In this document: one piece after another, positions 8,391 through 19,458 of the stretch
Numbering within the stretch: the stretch's first letter is position 1
Layout of the letters: each line of letters starts with the position of its first letter
DNA from: Chitinimonas sp. BJYL2
Lineage (GTDB): Bacteria > Pseudomonadota > Gammaproteobacteria > Burkholderiales > Chitinimonadaceae
Direction: 5' to 3'
NCBI RefSeq assembly: GCF_027257935.1
Contig: NZ_JANZKW010000001.1
Span: 434,001-498,000, forward strand
DNA length: 64,000 nt
Notes under the pieces: generated by a model
Databases searched by the model: none
Seen by the model: only the letters and a program-made list of their open reading frames with translations
Told to the model about the DNA's origin: nothing
Made by a program: the position numbers and the translations under genes

Positions 8391-9706
8391 AGTTTATTGC
8401 GCGCCAGCGGCGGGTTCTTGGACAGATAACGCTTGAAACCCGCCAGCATGGCTTCGGCCATCTTGTCCTGATAAGCCTCGTCGCCGAGTTTCTTTTCCTC
8501 TTCAGGGTTGGAGATGAACGCCGTCTCCACCAGTACCGAAGGAATATCGGGCGCCTTGAGCACTGCAAAACCGGCCTGCTCCACATGCGGCTTGTGCAGG
8601 CGGTTGATCTCGCCCAGCTCGCCCAGCATGGCTTTGCCGAGTTTGAGGCTGTCGTTGATCGTGGCGGTCTGGGTCAGGTCGAAGAGCACCTTGGCCAGAT
8701 GCGGGTCGCGGGTATCGAGCTTCACGCCACCGATCAAGTCGGATTCATTCTGGCTTTGCGCCAGCCACTTGGCCGCCGTGCTGGTTGCGCCGTTCTCGCT
8801 CAGTGCGAACACCGAGGAACCACGCGCTTGCGGCTTCACGAACGCGTCGGCATGGATCGACACGAACAGATCGGCACCCACCTTGCGTGCCTTGGCCACT
8901 CGCTGGCCCAGCGGCACGAAGTAATCATCGTCGCGCGTCAGCACGGCGCGCATGTTCGGCTGCTTGTCGATCAGCGCCTTGAGCTTCTTGCCGATAGCGA
9001 GCGTGACGGTCTTTTCGTAGGTGCCACCCTTGCCCACTGCGCCGGGGTCTTCGCCACCGTGGCCGGGATCGATCACCACGGTGACCAAGCGCGCCACATC
9101 GAGCTTGTCCTTGTCGGCCGCTTCGGCTTTCTTGTCCTTGTCGGTCTTGTCGATCTTGGCCAGCTTCTCGGTTTTTTCAGGCTTGTCGATAGCGGGCGCC
9201 GGTACATCCTTGCCATCGCCGGCAAAGGCCAGGAGCGGGTCTTCGGGTTTGGCCGGGTAGAGGTCGATCACCAGGCGGTGCTTGTACTCGCCATAGGGAT
9301 CCAGGGTGAACACTTGCGGCTTGATCTCGGCCTTGAGGTCCAGCACCACGCGCACCACGCCGGGCTTGAAGCGGCCGGCGCGCAGGGTTTTTACATAGGG
9401 ATCATCGGTGCCGATGCGCTGGGCGATATCGGCCAGCTCCTTGCCCCAGTCGGCGCCTTCCAAGTCGACCACCAGTCGTGCCGGATCGGGCACCGTGAAC
9501 TGGTTGAACTTGAGTGGTGCCGTGGATTCGAGCGTGATGCGCGTGTAGGCCTTGGCCGGCCAGACACGCACGGCAACCACGGCAGAACCGGCGGCGGTGC
9601 CGGCGAGAGATCGGGGCGAAACAGCGAACAGCAGGGCCGCGGCTGCTCCTTGCAGGATCAGGCGGCGCTGGGCGTCGGGGCTGCTGTGGTCAAGCGGGCC
9701 AGACAT
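8378..9706 (-). CDS. amiC: N-acetylmuramoyl-L-alanine amidase, AMIN + Amidase_3 (Tat-type signal)
   Basis: Cleaves the amide bond between MurNAc and the stem peptide to separate daughter cells. With the ATG at 9706 it has 442 residues; the longer frame from 9877 would run deep into tsaE and adds non-homologous sequence. The N-terminus carries twin arginines (DAQRRLILQG) followed by a hydrophobic run and an AxA-like end, consistent with Tat export as known for E. coli AmiA/AmiC. The AMIN domain lies at about 50-160, a Lys/Asp-rich linker at 180-210, then Amidase_3 with zinc ligands in VVIDPGHGGEDPG and SIHADAF and the catalytic Glu in VLVETAFISN. It overlaps tsaE by 49 bases. Confidence 0.95.
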   Translation of the reverse strand: MSGPLDHSSPDAQRRLILQGAAAALLFAVSPRSLAGTAAGSAVVAVRVWPAKAYTRITLESTAPLKFNQFTVPDPARLVVDLEGADWGKELADIAQRIGTDDPYVKTLRAGRFKPGVVRVVLDLKAEIKPQVFTLDPYGEYKHRLVIDLYPAKPEDPLLAFAGDGKDVPAPAIDKPEKTEKLAKIDKTDKDKKAEAADKDKLDVARLVTVVIDPGHGGEDPGAVGKGGTYEKTVTLAIGKKLKALIDKQPNMRAVLTRDDDYFVPLGQRVAKARKVGADLFVSIHADAFVKPQARGSSVFALSENGATSTAAKWLAQSQNESDLIGGVKLDTRDPHLAKVLFDLTQTATINDSLKLGKAMLGELGEINRLHKPHVEQAGFAVLKAPDIPSVLVETAFISNPEEEKKLGDEAYQDKMAEAMLAGFKRYLSKNPPLARNKLASN

Positions 9707-10155
9707 GAGACTCCAAGGGGTGTACCGGCAACGAGGGTAAAGTCCCGTCCATCGGCTTGTGGTTGCAGTGATACCTGCCAGTCCGGCCGGGGCAACAGGC
9801 CCTCGGCTTTGTCCGGCCACTCCACCAGGCAAACGCTGTTCGGGTTGAACAAATCCCGAAAGCCAGCATCCTCCCATTCAAGCGGATCGGCAAACCTATA
9901 CAAATCAAAGTGATGCAAGTCTAAGCTAGAAACAACATAAGGTTCAACCAAAGTGTAGGTCGGGCTCTTCACCCGGCCGGCATAGCCCAACCCGCGCAGG
10001 ATGCCGCGCGTCAGCGTGGTTTTGCCCGCGCCCAGGTCGCCGAGCAGGAAAATCGTCATCCCGCCTTGCAGGCCACGCGCCAACTTTTCGCCCATGGCCA
10101 GGGTCGCTGCCTCGTCGGGCAGGAAGGTGCTCAGGGTATGATTCGGCGCATGCAT
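9658..10155 (-). CDS. tsaE: tRNA threonylcarbamoyladenosine biosynthesis ATPase TsaE
   Basis: P-loop ATPase that works with TsaB/TsaD to make the t6A37 tRNA modification. The 165-residue length is normal. Walker A reads GDLGAGKTTL near residues 39-48; the SPTYTLVEPY and HHFDLYR motifs and VEWPDKAEGLLP are typical. The 3' end overlaps the start of amiC by 49 bases, so the two are co-expressed. Its start codon (10153-10155) sits next to, and inside, the divergent queG 5' region, so the promoters of these two genes must lie inside each other's coding sequence. Confidence 0.95.
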   Translation of the reverse strand: MHAPNHTLSTFLPDEAATLAMGEKLARGLQGGMTIFLLGDLGAGKTTLTRGILRGLGYAGRVKSPTYTLVEPYVVSSLDLHHFDLYRFADPLEWEDAGFRDLFNPNSVCLVEWPDKAEGLLPRPDWQVSLQPQADGRDFTLVAGTPLGVSCLARLTTAAPTPSAA

Positions 10156-11247
10156 GAGGTCGATTCACTGTGGGATGGTCAGGACTGGGCCGCGCTGGCC
10201 GCGCAGCTCAAGGGCTGGGCGCGCGCGCTGGGCTTTGATGCGGTGGTGATCGGCGATGCCGATCTGGGCGCGGATGCGGAAAAGAATCTGCAAGCCTGGC
10301 TCGCCGCCGGCCACCACGGCGAGATGGATTATATGGCCTCGCACGGCAGCAAGCGCGCCCGGCCTGCTGAGCTGGTACCCGGTACGCGGCGGGTGATTTC
10401 GGTGCGGATGAACTATCGCCCGCCTGCCGCCAAAGACAGCGAAGCCGTGCTGGCAGACGGCGAAGCCGCGTTTATCTCGCGTTACGCACTGGGCCGCGAT
10501 TATCACAAAGTGTTGCGTAACCGCCTGCAAAAACTGGCCGAGCAGCTCAAAACCGTGGTGGGGGAGTTCGGCTACCGCGCGTTTGTGGACTCGGCCCCGG
10601 TCATGGAAGTGGAAACCGCCGTGCGCGCTGGCCTCGGGTGGCGCGGCAAGCACACGCTGCTGCTGACGCGCGAACACGGCTCGTTTTTCTTTCTGGGCGA
10701 GCTATTCACCGATCTGCCCCTGCCGGTGGACCCGCCGCTGGAACAGGAACACTGCGGTCGCTGCACACGCTGTATCGACATCTGCCCCACCCAGGCCATC
10801 ATCGCACCCTACCGCGTTGATGCACGGCGCTGCGTGTCTTATCTGACCATTGAACTGCATGGCGCGATCCCGGTGGCATTGCGCCCCTTGATCGGCAACC
10901 GCGTCTACGGCTGCGATGATTGCCAGCTGACCTGCCCGTGGAACCGTTTTGCGGTGGACAGCAGCGAGGCGGACTTTGCCGTCCGTCATGGACTGGATGC
11001 CGCCAGTCTGGTCGAACTGTTTGCCTGGACCGAGGCCGATTTCCAGCAAAAGCTCGCCGGCAGCGCCATCTACCGCATCGGCCATGAGCGCTGGTTACGC
11101 AATCTGGCTGTGGGTTTGGGCAATGCACCCAGCACACCAGCCGTGCTGGCGGCGCTGCAAAGTCGCCGCGACGATGCGTCGGAACTCGTACGGGAACACG
11201 TTGCATGGGCATTGGCCCAGCACGCAGCGCGGGCTGCAGCAGCGTAG
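10138..11247 (+). CDS. queG: Epoxyqueuosine reductase
   Basis: Cobalamin-dependent iron-sulfur enzyme that reduces epoxyqueuosine to queuosine in tRNA. The 8Fe-8S ferredoxin cysteines are present as CGRCTRCIDICP and GCDDCQLTCPW; EMDYMASH and the RYALGRDYHKVLRNRL motif are diagnostic. The start is chosen at 10138 because AGGAAGG (10121-10127) lies 10 bases upstream; the ATG at 10150 is possible. Either start lies within, or directly beside, the first codons of divergent tsaE. From 10138 the protein has 369 residues, the family length. Confidence 0.95.
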   Translation: MIRRMHEVDSLWDGQDWAALAAQLKGWARALGFDAVVIGDADLGADAEKNLQAWLAAGHHGEMDYMASHGSKRARPAELVPGTRRVISVRMNYRPPAAKDSEAVLADGEAAFISRYALGRDYHKVLRNRLQKLAEQLKTVVGEFGYRAFVDSAPVMEVETAVRAGLGWRGKHTLLLTREHGSFFFLGELFTDLPLPVDPPLEQEHCGRCTRCIDICPTQAIIAPYRVDARRCVSYLTIELHGAIPVALRPLIGNRVYGCDDCQLTCPWNRFAVDSSEADFAVRHGLDAASLVELFAWTEADFQQKLAGSAIYRIGHERWLRNLAVGLGNAPSTPAVLAALQSRRDDASELVREHVAWALAQHAARAAAA

Positions 11248-11281
11248 AATGGCGGCCTTCGCTGTCTAGATGTTGCCGCTC

Positions 11282-12100
11282 ATGTCCTCCCCCCACGCCA
11301 AGCAGTCGTCCCGCCCCATCGGTGTTTTTGATTCCGGTATCGGCGGCCTCACCGTCACCCGCGCGCTGATGGAGCGTTTGCCCTTCGAGGATATCGTCTA
11401 CTTCGGCGACACCGCCCGCGTGCCTTACGGCGTCAAATCGGTCGCCACCATCGAGCATTTTGCCCAGCAGATGGTCGACTTCCTTCTCCAGCACGAGGTG
11501 AAGCTGCTGGTGATTGCCTGCAACACCATCTCGGCTGTCGCCGCCGCCAAGATCCGCGCCCGCGTCAACATTCCGGTCATCGACGTGATCGAGGCCGGTG
11601 CCCGCAGCGCGGTAGAAGCCACGCGCAACGACGCCATCGGCGTGATCGCCACGCCCACTACCGTGAACAGCAATGCCTACGCACGCGGCGTGCACGCGCT
11701 CAAGGCGGATGCACGTGTCTACTCGCAGGCCTGCCCGCTGCTGGTGCCGCTGGTAGAAGAAGGCTGGCTGGATCACCCGGTCACGCGGCTGACGGTGCAG
11801 GAATACCTCAAGCCCGTGCTGGCCGAGGGCATCGATACGCTGGTGCTTGGCTGCACCCATTACCCGCTGCTCAAGCCGCTGCTGGCACAGGAAGCCGGCA
11901 GCAATATCCGTCTGGTGGATTCGGCCGTGAGCGTGGCCGAACAGGTCGCCGAAACGCTGGCCGCGCTGGATCTGGCCAACCCGCAGCGCGGGGAACCGAC
12001 CTATCGCTATTACGTCACAGACATTCCGCTACGTTTCCAGACCGTGGGTGAGCGCTTTCTGGGCCGCAGCCTGCGGCACTTGGAGATGGTGCAGCTCTAG
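11282..12100 (+). CDS. murI: Glutamate racemase
   Basis: Interconverts L- and D-glutamate to supply D-Glu for peptidoglycan. The two catalytic cysteines lie in VIACNTISA and LGCTHYPLL, and the N-terminal VFDSGIGGLTV block with its conserved Asp is present. The ATG at 11282 gives 272 residues; an in-frame ATG at 11270 adds four residues and neither has a good Shine-Dalgarno. It follows queG by a short gap in which a TAGAAT box overlaps the queG stop. Confidence 0.96.
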   Translation: MSSPHAKQSSRPIGVFDSGIGGLTVTRALMERLPFEDIVYFGDTARVPYGVKSVATIEHFAQQMVDFLLQHEVKLLVIACNTISAVAAAKIRARVNIPVIDVIEAGARSAVEATRNDAIGVIATPTTVNSNAYARGVHALKADARVYSQACPLLVPLVEEGWLDHPVTRLTVQEYLKPVLAEGIDTLVLGCTHYPLLKPLLAQEAGSNIRLVDSAVSVAEQVAETLAALDLANPQRGEPTYRYYVTDIPLRFQTVGERFLGRSLRHLEMVQL

Positions 12101-12145
12101 GCGGAATTTCACCCTGCCACGGGGCAAGCGCGCGTGCCGTGGTAG

Positions 12146-13549
<1,404 letters not shown>

Positions 13550-13636
13550 CCCATTCCGGCCGGGCATGGCCCCGGCCGCTCACTGCTTAACCCAGGTCGG
13601 CGCACCACCCGACCACCCAAACCGCCAGGCTGCCCC

Positions 13637-15130
13637 GTGAAGCAAAAACCTCTGATCATCGCCGCCATTGCCATTGCCGGACTGGGCCTTGCCTATACCG
13701 GCACCAGCTGGTGGGCCGGCAAGACCGCCGAAGAAACACTGGCCAAGCAGCACCAGCTGCTGGCTGATCTGCCTTACTTCACGGTGAAGTCGCGCGAATA
13801 CCAGCGCGGCGTGTTCAGCTCGACCGAGCGCACCACCGTGTCGCTCGCACCGCACCTGATCAAGTCCTACCGCATGCTGCCGCTCAAAGAGCTGGGCGAT
13901 CTGAAGCTCGAAATGAGCTACACCCAGACCGTACGCCACGGCCCCTTCCCGCTGCTGCTGCAAGGCAACCCCACGCCGCTCAAGGCCGCTGTCACCACCG
14001 ATATCGAATTCAGCGCCGAAACCCAGGCCCTGCTGAAAAAGATGTTCGGCGACGACAAGCCGCTGCAGATCGAAAACCGTATTGCCTTCAATAACGACGG
14101 CACCTTCACCGTGAAGATCCCGGCGTTTACCTATGAAGAGACGCTGGCCAAGGTCAAGACCGTGTGGAAGGGTCTGGATGCCACCATTGATTACGGCCGC
14201 GATTTCGACCGCGTAGATATCAACGCCATTGCCCCTGAGCTGCATTTCGAAGCCGGCCCCAAGGGCGTGTTCGATCTGAAGGACCTGCGCTTCACCTCGC
14301 GCAATGTGCGCGGCGTGGCCGGCCTGATGCTCGGAGAAGGCAAGCTCACGCTGGCTTCCGCGACCTTCAAGCGCACCGAGACCGAAGCCGAGGGCGTACC
14401 CGCCCTCGACGCCAAGCTCGAAGGGTTGAGCTACTCGCTCAAAACCACGGCGCAAGGTGATTTCATCGATTCCGGCGTGGATGTGGTGCTGAACACGCTG
14501 TCCCTGAACGGTAAGACCTATGGGCCTGCCAAGCTGGCGCTGACGGCCAATCACCTGCACGCCCCTACCTTGGCCAAACTCAGCGAGACCATGAGCCGCA
14601 TCCAGCGCGAAGTGCAGGAACCCGCCGCTCAGGCTGATCAGCTGATTGCCGCCTTCAAGAAGGATGGCCTGCCGCTGCTGCGCAATGATCCGGCGCTGGC
14701 CATCAAACAATTGTCCGTCAAGCTGCCCGAGGGCGAAGTCAGCCTCAAGGCCGATCTGGCACTCAAGGGCTTTGAGGACAAGGACCTCGATAATCCGATC
14801 AAGGTCATGGAAAAGCTCCAGGCCAATGCCGACCTCAAGCTGCCCAAACAGGTCATCGAAACCTATGTGCTGTGGCAGGCGCGCGGCATGATCGCGGTGG
14901 ATACCGAAGAAGGCGAGCGCCCCGATACGGAAGAGCTGGACCAGCTGGCGCGTAACCTGATGGAAAGCCAGATCGAGAAGCTGACCCAGCAGCACCTGAT
15001 CCGTGTGGAAGGCGAAAATCTGGCCACCACGGGCCAGTGGAAGAACGGCCGCCTCACCGTCAACGGCCGCCTGATTCCCCTGCCCTGGCAGGTGAATCTG
15101 CAAGCGGAAGCGGCTGCGCAGGGGCAGTAA
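13637..15130 (+). CDS. YdgA-family protein (DUF945)
   Basis: 497-residue protein of the YdgA/DUF945 family, starting at a GTG. One N-terminal membrane helix (MKQKPLIIAAIAIAGLGLAYTG), then a large periplasmic region rich in beta-structure and amphipathic repeats resembling AsmA-like proteins. Motifs typical of the family are SREYQRGVFSSTERT near residue 55 and the FDLKDLRFTSRNVRG region in the middle. The function of the family is not established. It ends just before a strong bidirectional terminator. Confidence 0.85.
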   Translation: MKQKPLIIAAIAIAGLGLAYTGTSWWAGKTAEETLAKQHQLLADLPYFTVKSREYQRGVFSSTERTTVSLAPHLIKSYRMLPLKELGDLKLEMSYTQTVRHGPFPLLLQGNPTPLKAAVTTDIEFSAETQALLKKMFGDDKPLQIENRIAFNNDGTFTVKIPAFTYEETLAKVKTVWKGLDATIDYGRDFDRVDINAIAPELHFEAGPKGVFDLKDLRFTSRNVRGVAGLMLGEGKLTLASATFKRTETEAEGVPALDAKLEGLSYSLKTTAQGDFIDSGVDVVLNTLSLNGKTYGPAKLALTANHLHAPTLAKLSETMSRIQREVQEPAAQADQLIAAFKKDGLPLLRNDPALAIKQLSVKLPEGEVSLKADLALKGFEDKDLDNPIKVMEKLQANADLKLPKQVIETYVLWQARGMIAVDTEEGERPDTEELDQLARNLMESQIEKLTQQHLIRVEGENLATTGQWKNGRLTVNGRLIPLPWQVNLQAEAAAQGQ

Positions 15131-15149
15131 CGGTTACAGCTAGCTAAGC

Positions 15150-15182
15150 AAAAAGCCCGATCAACTGATCGGGCTTTTTTTT
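15150..15182. terminator. Rho-independent terminator, bidirectional
   Basis: An A-run, AGCCCGAT-CAACTG-ATCGGGCT (8-bp stem, 6-base loop) and eight T. It closes the ydgA-like gene and, in the other direction, the convergent ppnP gene. Confidence 0.9.
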
Positions 15183-15219
15183 GCTGCGCTGATTGCACGC
15201 TACGGCAAACAATCCGGGT

Positions 15220-15501
15220 TTACAGGAACTCGCACAGATAGGCCGTATCCACCGCCACCTGCAGCTGGAACCTGCTGTCGCCCGGCACATGGAAATCCTG
15301 GCCGGCCTTGAAGGTTTGCCAAGCGTCGTTACCCGGCAGTTTCACCGTCAACGCGCCGGCCACCACGGTCATGCGCTCGGGCTTGCCGGTGCCGAATTCA
15401 TATTCGCCCGGTGCCATCACGCCCACCGTGGCCGTGCCGGCTTCCACCGCAAAACCCAGCGACTTCACCTTGCCGTCGAAGTACTCATTGACCTTGATCA
15501 T
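15220..15501 (-). CDS. ppnP: Pyrimidine/purine nucleoside phosphorylase (YaiE type)
   Basis: Small cupin that phosphorolyses several nucleosides. The ATG at 15501 gives 93 residues starting [17 protein letters not shown], the exact family length and start; an upstream ATG (15525) adds eight unrelated residues. [23 protein letters not shown] and [13 protein letters not shown] are conserved family blocks. It stands alone, convergent with the ydgA-like gene. Confidence 0.95.
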   Translation of the reverse strand: MIKVNEYFDGKVKSLGFAVEAGTATVGVMAPGEYEFGTGKPERMTVVAGALTVKLPGNDAWQTFKAGQDFHVPGDSRFQLQVAVDTAYLCEFL

Positions 15502-15608
15502 CTGCTTGCCCCGCATTGAAAACAAAACGGCGAGTATGCAGAGCGCACACCCGCCGTGTCAGAACTTGTCATTCCACGCTTAGAACCTGCGCGCGGCGGC
15601 TGACTGAA

Positions 15609-16880
15609 TCAGAGCAAACGGAACGCCAGTGCAGCGACGATAGTCGGTGGAATCGCCGCGGCCAATAGCCAGAGCGGGTTCACAGCCCCGTCGTCGAAGT
15701 GCCCACGCAGTATCGACATACCCGCCGGGTTGGGCGCATTGGCAATCACCGTCAGGCCACCACCGGTTACCGCGCCGGCCACAAGCGAATACTTGAACTC
15801 ATCACTGAGGCCTTCGACCAGCGAACCCAGATAGGTCAGCGCGGCGTTATCGGTAATGGCCGTGAGCGCGGTGGCACCATAGAACACGGCATCGGCGCTC
15901 ATCGTCATCAGCACCGGCTGCAGCCACCACTGCTGCAAGCCGCCCAACACCACCAGCCCGGCGAGGAAGAACGCCACCAGCAGCCCCTCGCGCAGGATCA
16001 AGCGATCCTGGTACTGCGGGTAGGCCGAGGCCACCCCCATGAAGAACAGGAACAGGCCCATGAAGGCGGCCGGATGGTGCGCAAACACCACCACCCCGGC
16101 CAGAAAAGCCAGATGGATGCCGATCATGGTCCAGCTCATCGGCCCGGCAGCCTCCGTCTCCGCTCTGGGCGGCAAGGCGCGCAGCTCACGCGCGAACAGC
16201 AGCGTGACCACCAGCGCGTTGATCATGACGGCGAGCAAGGCTTTGTCGCCAAAGTTCAGGAACATGAAAGCCAGGTCCCAACCCCATTTGCCCGCCACCA
16301 TCAACACGGGCGGCGCGGCATAAGGCGTGAGCGTGCCGCCTATGGAGATGTTGACGAACAACACTGCCAGCGTGGCGTACTTGAGCCGGCTGGACAGCCC
16401 CGCGCTGTAGAAGCGATCACGCAGCATCAGCGCCGCCAGCGTCATGGCCGCCGGCTCAGTGATGAACGAGCCCAGCAGCGGCACGACGGATAGCGCGAGG
16501 AAATAGAAGGTCCAGTTGGCATGCAGCGGAATCAACCGCGCCAGCAGCGCCACACCAGCCTTGGCGGCGTGCAGCACAGCGCGCGTGCCGGCGATCACCA
16601 TGATCACGAACACGAACATGGGCTCGGTGAAATTGCGCGTATCGATGTACTGCGTGGCCTCGGCCTTGCCCAGCAGCACCAGCATGAAGCCCATCAGCAC
16701 CATCGCCCAGAAGCCGAACACGACTTCGACTTCGCCCAACAGGTGCCACACACCTGCATGTTGCGGCTTGCTATGGGCTAGTCGCTCGAAAATGCTGGTC
16801 GAAAACGTGTGAGCAATCGCCAGTGCAAACAGCACGGCGCCAATGATTTCAATCGTGGTGGGCGATGCGGCAAGGGTCAT
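15609..16880 (-). CDS. Putative Na+/H+ antiporter family membrane protein
   Basis: 423-residue polytopic inner-membrane protein with about eleven hydrophobic helices, matching the uncharacterised putative Na+/H+ antiporter family (PF07399 type). Conserved-looking blocks include SFITEPAAMTLAALMLRDRF, SIGGTLTPYAAPPVLMVA and TAITDNAALTYLGSLVEGL, which recall the Asp/Asn helix breaks of ion transporters. It overlaps the rsmD stop by 4 bases (ATGA), so it is translated from the rsmD message. Ion specificity is not shown. Confidence 0.8.
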   Translation of the reverse strand: MTLAASPTTIEIIGAVLFALAIAHTFSTSIFERLAHSKPQHAGVWHLLGEVEVVFGFWAMVLMGFMLVLLGKAEATQYIDTRNFTEPMFVFVIMVIAGTRAVLHAAKAGVALLARLIPLHANWTFYFLALSVVPLLGSFITEPAAMTLAALMLRDRFYSAGLSSRLKYATLAVLFVNISIGGTLTPYAAPPVLMVAGKWGWDLAFMFLNFGDKALLAVMINALVVTLLFARELRALPPRAETEAAGPMSWTMIGIHLAFLAGVVVFAHHPAAFMGLFLFFMGVASAYPQYQDRLILREGLLVAFFLAGLVVLGGLQQWWLQPVLMTMSADAVFYGATALTAITDNAALTYLGSLVEGLSDEFKYSLVAGAVTGGGLTVIANAPNPAGMSILRGHFDDGAVNPLWLLAAAIPPTIVAALAFRLL

Positions 16881-17470
16881 GCGGACTCCTGTTCGATGTT
16901 CGTTTCCGCCGGCGAGCGGCGCAACAAGGCGTACTGTACGACACCCGCCTTGCCTTCGCGCAGCGTTTCCCAGCCCGCCAGCGGTGGTAGCTTGGCGGAT
17001 TCGACATACACCCGCGCCCCGTCATTGAGCAGCGGCACCACCAGGGCCAGTGCCTTGGGCAGCAGATCACTGGCAAACGGCGGGTCCAGAAACACCAGAT
17101 CAAAGCGATCGGCACAACGTGCCAGCCAGGCCATAGCATCGGCCGATACGAGTTCCACTGCCTGAGCCCCGAGCAGCGCGCGGTTATCGCGTAGCGCCTG
17201 CTGGGCCGGGCGCGCCATCTCGATCATCACCACGCGCGCGGCACCGCGGGACGCAGCCTCGAAACCCAGCGCACCTGCGCCGGCAAACAGATCAAGGCAG
17301 TGCAGGCCATGCAGCTCCTGCCCCAGCCAGTTGAACAGCGTTTCGCGCACGCGATCAGGCGTGGGGCGCAGGCCGTCACCGTCGGGAAAGGTCAGCAAAC
17401 GGCGCCGATACTGGCCGGCAATGATGCGGACCGTGTTGCTGCGGGACGATTTGGCGGCGGGCTTGGGCAT
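16877..17470 (-). CDS. rsmD: 16S rRNA (guanine966-N2)-methyltransferase
   Basis: SAM-dependent enzyme that methylates G966 of 16S rRNA. The protein has 197 residues from the ATG at 17470 (MPKPAAKSSRSNTVRIIAG). Motifs seen: RIIAGQYRRRLL, GLRPTPDRVRETLFNWL, SAM-binding LDLFAGAGALGFEA, and the catalytic (D)PPF motif in FLDPPFASD. It is divergent from ftsY, the usual arrangement in beta- and gammaproteobacteria. The longer frame from 17497 adds nine residues without support. Confidence 0.95.
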   Translation of the reverse strand: MPKPAAKSSRSNTVRIIAGQYRRRLLTFPDGDGLRPTPDRVRETLFNWLGQELHGLHCLDLFAGAGALGFEAASRGAARVVMIEMARPAQQALRDNRALLGAQAVELVSADAMAWLARCADRFDLVFLDPPFASDLLPKALALVVPLLNDGARVYVESAKLPPLAGWETLREGKAGVVQYALLRRSPAETNIEQESA

Positions 17471-17553
17471 GCGGGGTATGGGCGAGCAGTCAGGCAAGGT
17501 AGAATCCTACCCCATTCCCCTACTTGGCCGGCTCGCCCGGCAAGCAAGACGCA

Positions 17554-18741
17554 ATGTCCGATATGCAAGACACGCAAGCCGGCTGGGGCAAAAAGCTCTG
17601 GAAAACACTGAACACCGATATCAGCGAGTTAGCCGGCGGCAAACCTGCTGCCCCGGTCGCGCCTGCAACAGCGCCGAATGACGCCCCCCCCCCGGTTGCC
17701 ACGGACGCACCCACCGCGCCCGTGCCAGCGGCAGAAGCCGCCGGTGCCGATGAGAAATCGTTCTGGCAGAAGACGGTCGAGGTCCTCAATACCGACGTCA
17801 CCGTCCTCGCCAAGGATGTGGCCCACGCCAGCAGCGAGCTGTGGCAGTACAAGCTCAAAGCCGGCCTCGCCAAAACGCGCGACAAGCTCGGCAAGGAACT
17901 GGCTGCGCTGTTCGGCGGCGGCCAGATCGACGAGGACATTTACGAAGAACTCGAAACCGTGCTGCTCACGGCTGATATGGGCGTGGATGCCACCACCCAT
18001 CTGCTCAAGGACGTACGCAACCGCGTCACCCTGGCCGGTCTCAAGGACGCCAGCGAGCTGCGTGGCGCACTTAAGGGCGCACTCACCGAGCTGATCGCCC
18101 CGCTCGAAAAGCCGCTCGCCATCGAAGGCCACAAACCCTTCATCATCATGGTGGCCGGCGTCAACGGCGCGGGCAAGACCACCAGCATCGGCAAGCTGGC
18201 CAAATACTTCCAGAGCCAGGGCAAGAGCGTGCTGCTGGCCGCGGGCGATACCTTCCGTGCCGCCGCGCGCGAGCAGCTGGCCGCCTGGGGCGAGCGCAAC
18301 AACGTCACCGTCATTGCACAGGAAGGTGGCGATTCGGCCGCCGTGTGTTTTGACGCCATCAACGCCGCCAGGGCTCGTGGTATCGATATCGTGCTGGCCG
18401 ATACCGCCGGCCGCCTGCCCACCCAGCTGCACCTGATGGACGAGATCGCCAAGGTCAAACGGGTGATCGCCAAGGCCGACCCGACCGGCCCGCATGAAGT
18501 GCTGCTGGTGCTCGACGCCAACACCGGCCAGAACGCGCTCATGCAGGTCAAAGCCTTTGACGACGCACTGGGTCTGACGGGCCTGGTGCTGACCAAGCTC
18601 GATGGCACCGCCAAGGGCGGCGTGATTGCCGGCATCGCCAAACAGAAGCCGATCCCGCTACGCTTCATCGGCGTGGGTGAGGGCATTGATGATCTGCGGC
18701 CGTTTACCGCGCAAGACTATGTGGATGCACTCATTGAATAA
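17554..18741 (+). CDS. ftsY: Signal recognition particle receptor FtsY
   Basis: SRP receptor GTPase that brings ribosome-nascent chains to SecYEG. From the ATG at 17554 it has 395 residues: an acidic, Ala/Pro-rich A region (about 1-100), then the N domain and G domain. GTPase motifs are G1 [10 protein letters not shown], the DTAGRLPTQ loop and [14 protein letters not shown] start ten codons upstream is less likely. TAGAAT (17500-17505) is a possible -10 box. It heads the ftsY-ftsE-ftsX group. Confidence 0.97.
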   Translation: MSDMQDTQAGWGKKLWKTLNTDISELAGGKPAAPVAPATAPNDAPPPVATDAPTAPVPAAEAAGADEKSFWQKTVEVLNTDVTVLAKDVAHASSELWQYKLKAGLAKTRDKLGKELAALFGGGQIDEDIYEELETVLLTADMGVDATTHLLKDVRNRVTLAGLKDASELRGALKGALTELIAPLEKPLAIEGHKPFIIMVAGVNGAGKTTSIGKLAKYFQSQGKSVLLAAGDTFRAAAREQLAAWGERNNVTVIAQEGGDSAAVCFDAINAARARGIDIVLADTAGRLPTQLHLMDEIAKVKRVIAKADPTGPHEVLLVLDANTGQNALMQVKAFDDALGLTGLVLTKLDGTAKGGVIAGIAKQKPIPLRFIGVGEGIDDLRPFTAQDYVDALIE

Positions 18742-18783
18742 GGAAACCACCCGGCCTGCCGCAAGGCGCGCCGGCTACAGGCC

Positions 18784-19437
18784 ATGATCCAGTTCAACCA
18801 AGTCACCAAGCGCTACCCAGGCGGTTACGAGGCGCTCAAGAACCTGAGCTTCCAGATCGAAACCGGCGAGCTGGTGTTTCTGGCCGGTCACTCGGGCGCA
18901 GGCAAGTCCACGCTGCTCCGGCTAATTGCCGGCATTGATCGCCCCACCGCCGGCTCCGTCGTCGTCAACGGCCAAAATCTGGCGGCCATCCGCCGTGGCG
19001 CCGTGCCCTTCGTGCGCCGCCATATCGGCCTGATCTTCCAGGACCACAAGATCCTGTTCGACCGCAGTGTGTTCGATAATGTGATGCTGCCACTGCAGAT
19101 CGTGGGCTACGACCCGCGTGAAGCCGCGCGTCGCGTGCGTGCCGCGCTCGACAAGGTGGGCCTGCTGGGCCGCGAGAAGATGAACCCAGTGTCGCTCTCG
19201 GGTGGCGAACAGCAGCGCCTGTGCATTGCGCGTGCCGTGGTACACCGCCCCGCCATCCTACTGGCCGACGAACCCACGGGCAATCTCGACCGCGCCTACG
19301 CACTCGACATCATGGAGCTGTTCAAGAGCTTCCATCAGGTCGGCGTCACCATCGTGATCTCGGCGCACGATGAAACCCTGATGGCCGATTACGGCCGCCG
19401 CATCCTGCGCCTGTCCAAAGGCCAGTTTTCCCAATAA
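18784..19437 (+). CDS. ftsE: Cell division ATP-binding protein FtsE
   Basis: ABC-type ATPase that with FtsX acts at the divisome to activate peptidoglycan amidases through EnvC-type factors. 217 residues. Walker A is GHSGAGKST, the signature LSGGEQQRL, Walker [13 protein letters not shown], and the H-loop [24 protein letters not shown] is the standard FtsE N-terminus. The usual neighbours ftsY and ftsX flank it. Confidence 0.97.
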   Translation: MIQFNQVTKRYPGGYEALKNLSFQIETGELVFLAGHSGAGKSTLLRLIAGIDRPTAGSVVVNGQNLAAIRRGAVPFVRRHIGLIFQDHKILFDRSVFDNVMLPLQIVGYDPREAARRVRAALDKVGLLGREKMNPVSLSGGEQQRLCIARAVVHRPAILLADEPTGNLDRAYALDIMELFKSFHQVGVTIVISAHDETLMADYGRRILRLSKGQFSQ

Positions 19438-19458
19438 GACTTCAGATAGCGGCCCGCG

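Noticed and set aside
8585-9913. 442-codon open frame antisense to amiC and tsaE
   Set aside because: Shadow of two well-supported overlapping genes; no domain or start signal.
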